From Sarcocystis neurona (Eukaryota; Apicomplexa; Conoidasida; Eucoccidiorida; Sarcocystidae), in NCBI GenBank assembly GCA_000727475.1, contig KL647323.1, forward strand, positions 510,506 through 574,505: 64,000 nt of DNA, given 5' to 3'. Every line of letters starts with the position of its first letter. Positions within the stretch are counted from its first letter, which is position 1. Under the pieces are notes generated by a model. That model had not been told where the DNA came from. It saw only the letters and a list, made by a program, of their open reading frames with translations, and ran no database searches. A program made the translations under genes and the position numbers. This document shows positions 59,101-64,000 of this stretch, piece by piece.

Positions 59101-61504
59101 GAGGAAAGAGAAGCCGCAGCGCCACAGAGCCACGCAGCAGCACCAGCTGTTCTCGTTGCAGCGGCAACGTCACCACCAGTACCTCTTGCTGCAGCGCCTA
59201 CTAGCAGCAGAAGAAGCTCTTTCATTTGCTGCTGAATACGGAGACGCAGAGGGATACGAAGAAATCTGGGGGACCCAGGAAGAATTTCGTCCGGATGCAC
59301 CTCCCCCCACTACCGAGTTCTTCTTCGCTGCTGCTGCCAACGCACTTCTCTCTGACCCTGCGACGTATGCGACGACTTCTATAAAATCTACAGCACCAGC
59401 TCCTGCTTCTGCTGCTGCTTCTCCTCCTGCTGCTGCTTCTCCTGCTTCTGCTGCTTCTGCTGCTGCTGCCCCTGCTACTGCTGCTTCTCCTGCTTCCCCT
59501 GCTTCTCCTCCTCCTGCCACTTCCCCTCCTGCTGCCACTTCTCCTCCGGGTGCCACTTCTGCTGCTGCTTCTCCTGCTCCTCCTGGTCCTCCTGTCACTG
59601 CTGCTGCTGCTTCAGTTCCGCATCCTGCTGCTGCTGGTGCTCCAGTTGCGCCTCCTGCTGCAGTTGTCGGTGCTGCTGTGGCCGCCGCCCGGTCGCCCGT
59701 TGCAGCTGCTGGTGGCGGGGATCGCTGCCGGTCAGCAGAGAATCTCTTCGCTCGACAAGGCCGGAGAAACCCAGAGCCCTTGTGCAGCAGCGGCCCCGAC
59801 GAGAAGAGCAGCCGCAGCAGCAGCCGCAGCGAAGAGACCGATGACCGGACGAGCACAGGCAGCAGCAGCACCGATGACAGCAGCAGCAGCAGGAGAAAAG
59901 GTGCTACCCGTGACAGCGCTAATAATAGCAACAGTGAGGATAGCAGCAATCACAGCAGCAGCAGCAGATGGGACATTACCAGTGCCAGCAGCAGCAGCAG
60001 TAGTCCTCGCGTCAGTAATAGCAACAGCGGAAGCAGCAGCGTGGGAACGTACAGAAAGAGAGAAGCTGCTCCTTCGCCTTCTTTGGGAAGTACGGACCGC
60101 AGCAGCAAAGAGTCGGAGAGAGACACACCTACGGGTAGCAGCTGGACGCAAACGCCTGGGGAAGCACATGACAGCAGCAACAAACGCCGATGTCTTAGTT
60201 CCGCTGTAGCCAGCAACACTGCTTTATTGCATTTGGCTCCTGTTGATACTGTTGCGAGCTCTTCGCCTGCTTCTAGCAACGCTGCTGCTGCTGCTGTTGC
60301 CTCAACTGGTGCTGTTCCTTTGAGCGACTTTGACCTCGCTGCTGCTGCTGCTGCTGACGTTCCTTCTGCTGCCACTTCTTCTGCCTCCTCTGCTGGTGCT
60401 GCTATGCCTGCTGTTTCCACTGATTCTGCTGCCCCTTCTCCTCCGGCAAGTGGGCGCAGGGTTCTTCCGGCTGCTGCTGGCGCTGACCGCGATGCAGCTG
60501 CTGCAGTTGCTGCTGCTGCAGGAGGAGCTCGCCCCGCCGCCGGGAGGGCTGCTGCCGCTGGTGCAGAAACGGGTGCTGCTGCTGCGGAACCTTCAGCAGC
60601 AGCAGAAGATATAGAGGTGCCTGCATGGGAACTGCTGATGGAAGTTGCTGCTGCTGCTGCGGTGGGTCGTCGGGCAGCAGAAGCGCGTCAACAAAGAGCG
60701 ACCTCACTGCGGCTGCTGCAGCAGCACACAGGAGGGCGCGCTTCTTCTTCTTCTTCTTCGCCTTCTGTTTCGACGTGTGGGGCGGCGAGCCCCCTGCTGG
60801 CGACCTTCCCGCGCGGCGCCGCCATCAGCAGCAGCAGAAGGCCAGCAGCGACGTGCCCTACAACAGCACTCAGAGCAGCAGCAGTACCAGGAAGACGAGG
60901 AGGAGGGGGAGGCGCAGAAAGAGCAGGATCAGCAACACCAACAGCAACAACGCCAGTCCCAGGTGGTCTACCAATAGGCGGAGCAGCAGCAGCAGCAATA
61001 ACAGGAGCAGCAGCAGGCAGTTCTTCGGTCCTAAAAGGAGGAGGAGCAAGAGGCGCAGCAGCAGGCGGGACGGCCGTGGCGCTGCTGTTGCGGTGGCTCT
61101 CCGCAACAGCAACCCGGTGGGGGGCGTCGCCAGGAGACCTAGAGCCCAGAAGAACCTGCAGCAGCAGCAGCAGTCCCAGCAGCAGCGGCAGCACTAGCAG
61201 CAGCAGCACCAGCAGCAGTAGCAGCAGCAGCTTTTTCAGGCCTGATCGCGCAGCAGCGGCAGCAGGAGGAAGAGGAGGAGGGTGGACTCTGTCGCCTGTT
61301 CTAGATAGTTTGCAAGAGGTTCTGTTGCGCGGGGTAATCTGCCTGCAGCTGAAGGAGTGTGCGCTGCTGCAGCAGCAGCAGCTCTGCGTCTGGATTCTCA
61401 ACACCTGCCACCTGCTTCGCCTGCGGCAGCTCGACCTCGGCACTTCCGACCGAACTCTCTCCCACGTCGTTCCTGGGGAATATGACGCGCTCTCAAACGA
61501 CGAG
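53015..61504 (+). CDS. Giant leucine-rich-repeat protein, main exon with massive homopolymer insertions
   Basis: The open frame has 2830 codons from the first ATG to a likely donor (GAC GAG then GTATTC). Frame length alone means little in CAG repeats, but the non-repeat islands stay open and protein-like: KSDGSELLQQVAPPENVSAS (about 607), RFDLLDPAAAETVEDLLNAA (about 915), SPPPKIPRYLRVDP (about 1318) and SFAAEYGDAEGYEEIWGTQE (about 2070). Residues 1627-1766 form ribonuclease-inhibitor-type LRRs (STLQVLIFRGASF, HLVKLLMYDLDV, LRHLTLSGNQMEP). Residues 2753-2830 resume LRR pattern (SLQEVLLRGVICLQLKECAL, LLRLRQLDLGTSD). Residues 1-600 are Ser/Asn/Gly-rich, 1770-2000 Gln-rich, and the rest Ala-rich. 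LRRs usually mediate protein binding; no partner is suggested. The true start is uncertain, and the first 600 codons may be in the wrong frame or non-coding. After 61504 the sequence turns abruptly into TGTCTCTC pyrimidine tract. Confidence 0.62.
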
Positions 61505-61898
61505 GTATTCTCCACATGTTCTCCTCTCTGTGTCTCTCCGTGTCTACCTGTCTCTGTCTCCGGGTGTCTACCTCGGTTTCTGTGTGTCTACATCTGTCTA
61601 TTCCCCCTCCATCTGTCTGCATATATTCGTCTCTCTCTATATATACTTCTCTGTCACTCTCTGCTTCTGAATGTCTGTGTTTCCCTTTATATGTATGTTC
61701 CTATGTCTCTGCATGTCTCTACGTAGCGGTCTGCATCTGCCCATGTCTGCGTGGGTCTGTTTCTCTCTATTTCGGGCTCGGCGCATGCATCTCTCTGTGT
61801 GTCTTCTCCGTCTCTTTCTGCCTATATCTGTCTCTCTCCGTCTTCCTGTATGTCTCTCTCTATCCTTATTTGTGTGTATTGGTGTGGGTAGTGGAGAG
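61505..61898 (+). other. Probable intron of the LRR gene (pyrimidine-rich)
   Basis: This interval is almost entirely CTGTCTCT-type sequence with TATA pieces. The donor GTATTC is weak. An acceptor ending GTAGTGGAGAG at 61898 restores phase 0 to the next open stretch. Alternative AG sites at 61891 and 61896 lead quickly to stops. Confidence 0.45.
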
Positions 61899-62354
61899 AC
61901 GCAGCAGCAGGGAACAGATTCTGCTGCTGCTGTCCGGCTGAGCGCCCACGACCCTGCTGCAGCAGGAGGCCCCACGGCTGAGCGCTTCGACGTCAAAGAA
62001 GTTGCTGCTGCTGCTGCACCTCACGCTGCTGCTGCTGGTCCACACGCCGCAGCTGCTGCACCTCACGCTGTTGCTGCTGCACCTCACGCTGTTGCTGCTG
62101 CACCTCACGCTGTTGCTGCTGCACCTCACGCTGTTGCTGCTGCACCTCACGCTGCTGCTGCTGGTCCACACGCCGCAGCTGCTGCACCTCACGCTGCTGC
62201 TGCTGCACCTCACGCTGCTGCTGCTGGTTCACACGCCGCAGCTGCTGCTGCTGCCAGTCCACACGCTCCTGCTGCTGCCGCTGCTGCTGGACCTCTTGCT
62301 GCTACTGACTTTGTCTGCGCTGCACGGGCTGCTGCTCGTGGCAAAGCCGGCAGT
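61899..62354 (+). CDS. LRR gene, possible exon 2 with heptapeptide repeats
   Basis: In phase 0 with the main exon, this reads TQQQGTDSAAAVRLSAHDPA, then AERFDVKEV, then about 13 copies of an A-A-P-H-A-(A/V)-A heptapeptide. It ends at a TGA at 62355. The true 3' splice point is not visible. The opposite strand is also open here, with a (REVQQQQ)n heptad pattern, so strand rests on linkage to the LRR exon. Confidence 0.35.
62035..62245. repeat. 21-bp tandem repeat
   Basis: The unit CACCTCACGCTGTTGCTGCTG and a variant with CACGCCGCAG repeat about nine times. Both strands stay open in at least two frames. Confidence 0.93.
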
Positions 62355-62849
62355 TGACTGCTGCCCCAGCTGCTGTTCCTGCTTCTCTCTGCCTGCTGCC
62401 GCTCCTGCTATGTCTCTGTTTTCCGCCTGTTGTTCTGCTGCTGCAACTGCTGCCCACCATTCCTTTGCTGCTCTTGAAGTCGCGCTCCCGCTCGCAGGGG
62501 CTGCTGCAGTCCTCCTGCTGCTGCGTCGGTCTTCCTGCTGCTGCTCGTGGAACGTGCAGGTGTTCTGCTGCTGCTACTGCTGCTGCGGCCGCGCGTTGAC
62601 CTCCAGGTCGCGACCGCGCGTTCCTGTCTCTGTCTGTGGGCCGAAGCCACTGTTGGTGGCCCACTCCTGCTGCCCGCGCTGGGTCCCCGTACGCCCGCCC
62701 CACCGGGCTGCTGCTGTTGCTGCTGTTTTCGTTGCGGCCACGGAGTGCTGCTGCGGTAGCCAGAAGCTGCTGCTGCGGCTGGAACTGCCTGCTGCTGCTG
62801 CTGTGGCTGGAAGCTGTTGCTGCTGCTGTGCTTGGCTGCTGTTGCTGCA

Positions 62850-62932
62850 GCTCCTGAGACGGGTGTGTCTGATGCCTCGGAGCGTCTGGTCGAAGAGAAA
62901 GCAGCTCACCGACATTTTGACCTCCTTTTTCG
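62850..62932 (+). CDS. Possible later exon of the LRR gene
   Basis: A plus frame reads APETGVSDASERLVEEKAAH and RHFDLLF, then a consensus donor CG then GTGAGG at 62933. The peptide is repeat-free and charged, and the frame is the same as the exon candidate at 61899, although stops at 62355 and about 62487 separate them, so an intron is needed. A competing frame (LMPRSVWSKRKQLTDILTSF) shares the donor. Confidence 0.35.
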
Positions 62933-63156
62933 GTGAGGCGCACGTTCTCTCACAAAATTCGCCCCTCCTCCTCCTGCAGCACTTTCCCCTGCAACGCTCT
63001 GTCTCCAAACACGTCAGCACTTCTTCTTCTCTGCTGCTCCCCCCCCGTCTGTCTCGTCTCCTCCTCCTCGTCCTTTTTTCTCTTCCCGCCTCGGTTTCTT
63101 TTTTTCTGTTCCCCTGGCTTTGCCCCGTTTTTCTCCCTGCGTCTGACTTCTCCCAG

Positions 63157-63310
63157 CGCCGAGACCAGCGGGACGCGGAGACACCGCTGTCGAGTGTGTC
63201 TCGATACACTTTTTGGTTGACTTCTCTCGAGCTGCCTGCATCGCCGGTCCATTCGCCTTCTTCAAGAACTGCTCGCAACGCTCCTACACACACGGAGACA
63301 CGTACAGCAG
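63157..63310 (+). CDS. Possible later exon of the LRR gene, partial
   Basis: A long pyrimidine tract (63040-63155) ends TCTCCCAG, after which one frame reads RRDQRDAETPLSSVSRYTFW and LTSLELPASPVHSPSSRTAR to a possible GTGGTT donor at 63311. The splice signal is strong, but its phase does not match the 62850 candidate in that frame, so at least one of the two is mis-framed. Confidence 0.28.
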
Positions 63311-64000
63311 GTGGTTGGTGTTTGTCTCATCTCGTGTCTCGGTTTTCGTTCGTCTCCAGCTGCTTGCTGCACGTCGCTGCTGCTGCTGCTGCTGCTTCTC
63401 TCCGGTCTCCTCCCTCTTCTGGCTCGGTGTTTTTCTCTTCTTCCTTCCTGCGCCTCTTCTCGAAAGAATGGGGACGCACACGTGTGTTCGGTGGGGAGGC
63501 GGAGAGGCACTTTCCTGCTGTTGTTCGACGCGCTCTTCCGCGCCGGTGAGTTTCTTCTGCGGTGTCGTCGACGTGCGTGGGAGCTCTCCTCAGCAGCAGC
63601 AGTCGAAGCAGCCGCGCGCGTGTGCGCTGTCTTCCTCCTTCACGGCGAAGAAGGGGACGACGCCCGCGGAAACCGCGCGGCACTTCTGCTGTCCAGAAAT
63701 GTCCCCTTCTGGAGAGAGATGGACGGGGGCAGGGCAGCAGACACAGGCGCGCAAAGCCCAAGAAAATAGCAGCCCAAGAGAAAGGCAGGGAAGAGGACCA
63801 GAGAGAAGGGAGCAGCAAAAGAGAAGGGGGGGGGGGAAAAGGGAGGAGGATGGAGAAGAAGAAGAAGCGAAGAGGACGGAGACACGGAGACGGGGAGGGG
63901 AGGCCGCAGACGTGTCGTGTGGGGGGGCGCTGCGAGTGCGCGTCGTCCTCGGGAAGGGAAGGAACAGCAGCAGACGGGCCGGAAGGAAGGGGGGGGGGGG
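63311..64000. other. Window end; purine-rich tail and G runs
   Basis: A GTGAGT donor-like site follows TTCCGCGCCG at 63545, preceded by several open frames (FLLLFDALFRAG in one), so another exon may end there. From 63760 the plus strand is AGAGGAGGA/GGAGAA-rich with G runs at 63827-63836 and 63991-64000. The final G10 may mark a contig edge. Confidence 0.4.

Noticed and set aside
1..64000. tRNA or rRNA genes
   Set aside because: Isolated TTCGAATCC-like strings (for example near 24541) lack the paired stems and A-box; no rRNA-like sequence was recognised.
1..64000. CRISPR-like arrays among the tandem repeats
   Set aside because: All arrays are head-to-tail satellites without unique spacers, and the genome is eukaryotic.

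Overview
The window reads as nuclear DNA of a coccidian apicomplexan, most likely an Eimeria species. It is eukaryotic: genes are split by introns with GT-AG borders. It is saturated with CAG/CTG triplets that open long frames in every phase on both strands and encode Ala, Ser, Gln and Leu runs inside otherwise conserved proteins. Repeat-rich blocks (about 1-5.3, 12.5-25.8 and 46.2-64 kb) alternate with repeat-poor blocks (about 5.3-12.5 and 26-46 kb), the R/P segmentation known from Eimeria chromosomes. Species identity is inference.

Layout. At the left end, on the minus strand, lie the first exons of a DPH6-type diphthine-ammonia ligase: a 468-codon exon 1 with a 370-residue Ala/Ser-rich extension before the SGGKDS loop, and an exon 2 ending in the family signature SDYQRLRVENV. 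The rest lies left of the window or in a gap. Next is a repeat-poor stretch with no supported gene.

At 25209-15772 (minus) I can assemble a complete six-exon gene of 335 codons in which every splice phase agrees. It encodes an N-terminal SAP domain, split by intron 1, and a C-terminal series of (R/K)xxRFG repeats spread over exons 3-6. This is the architecture of SARNP/CIP29/Tho1, a UAP56/TREX-associated mRNA export factor. Its introns hold most of the microsatellites and a 24-bp minisatellite.

From 26 to 46 kb the DNA is repeat-poor. Its one well supported gene is an intronless 460-codon minus-strand gene for a probable secreted, charged low-complexity protein (30808-29426). Four local tandem duplications of 31-184 bp sit in the repeat-poor blocks.

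From 46.2 kb the DNA is dominated by CAG/CTG blocks. Several plausible exons of uncertain connection lie here (a Gln-rich exon at 46.76 kb, short acidic exons at 49 kb, an exon start at 52.9 kb). The main feature is a 2830-codon plus-strand exon (53015-61504) for a giant leucine-rich-repeat protein whose LRR region is interrupted by about 1000 residues of homopolymer-rich sequence. Further exons of this gene probably continue to the window end. Two runs of N (1903-2434 and 50140-50454) lie inside simple repeats.

The two recognised housekeeping genes act in different processes (eEF2 modification and mRNA export). I see no operon-like or functional cluster and no evidence of a mobile element, CRISPR array, rRNA or tRNA.
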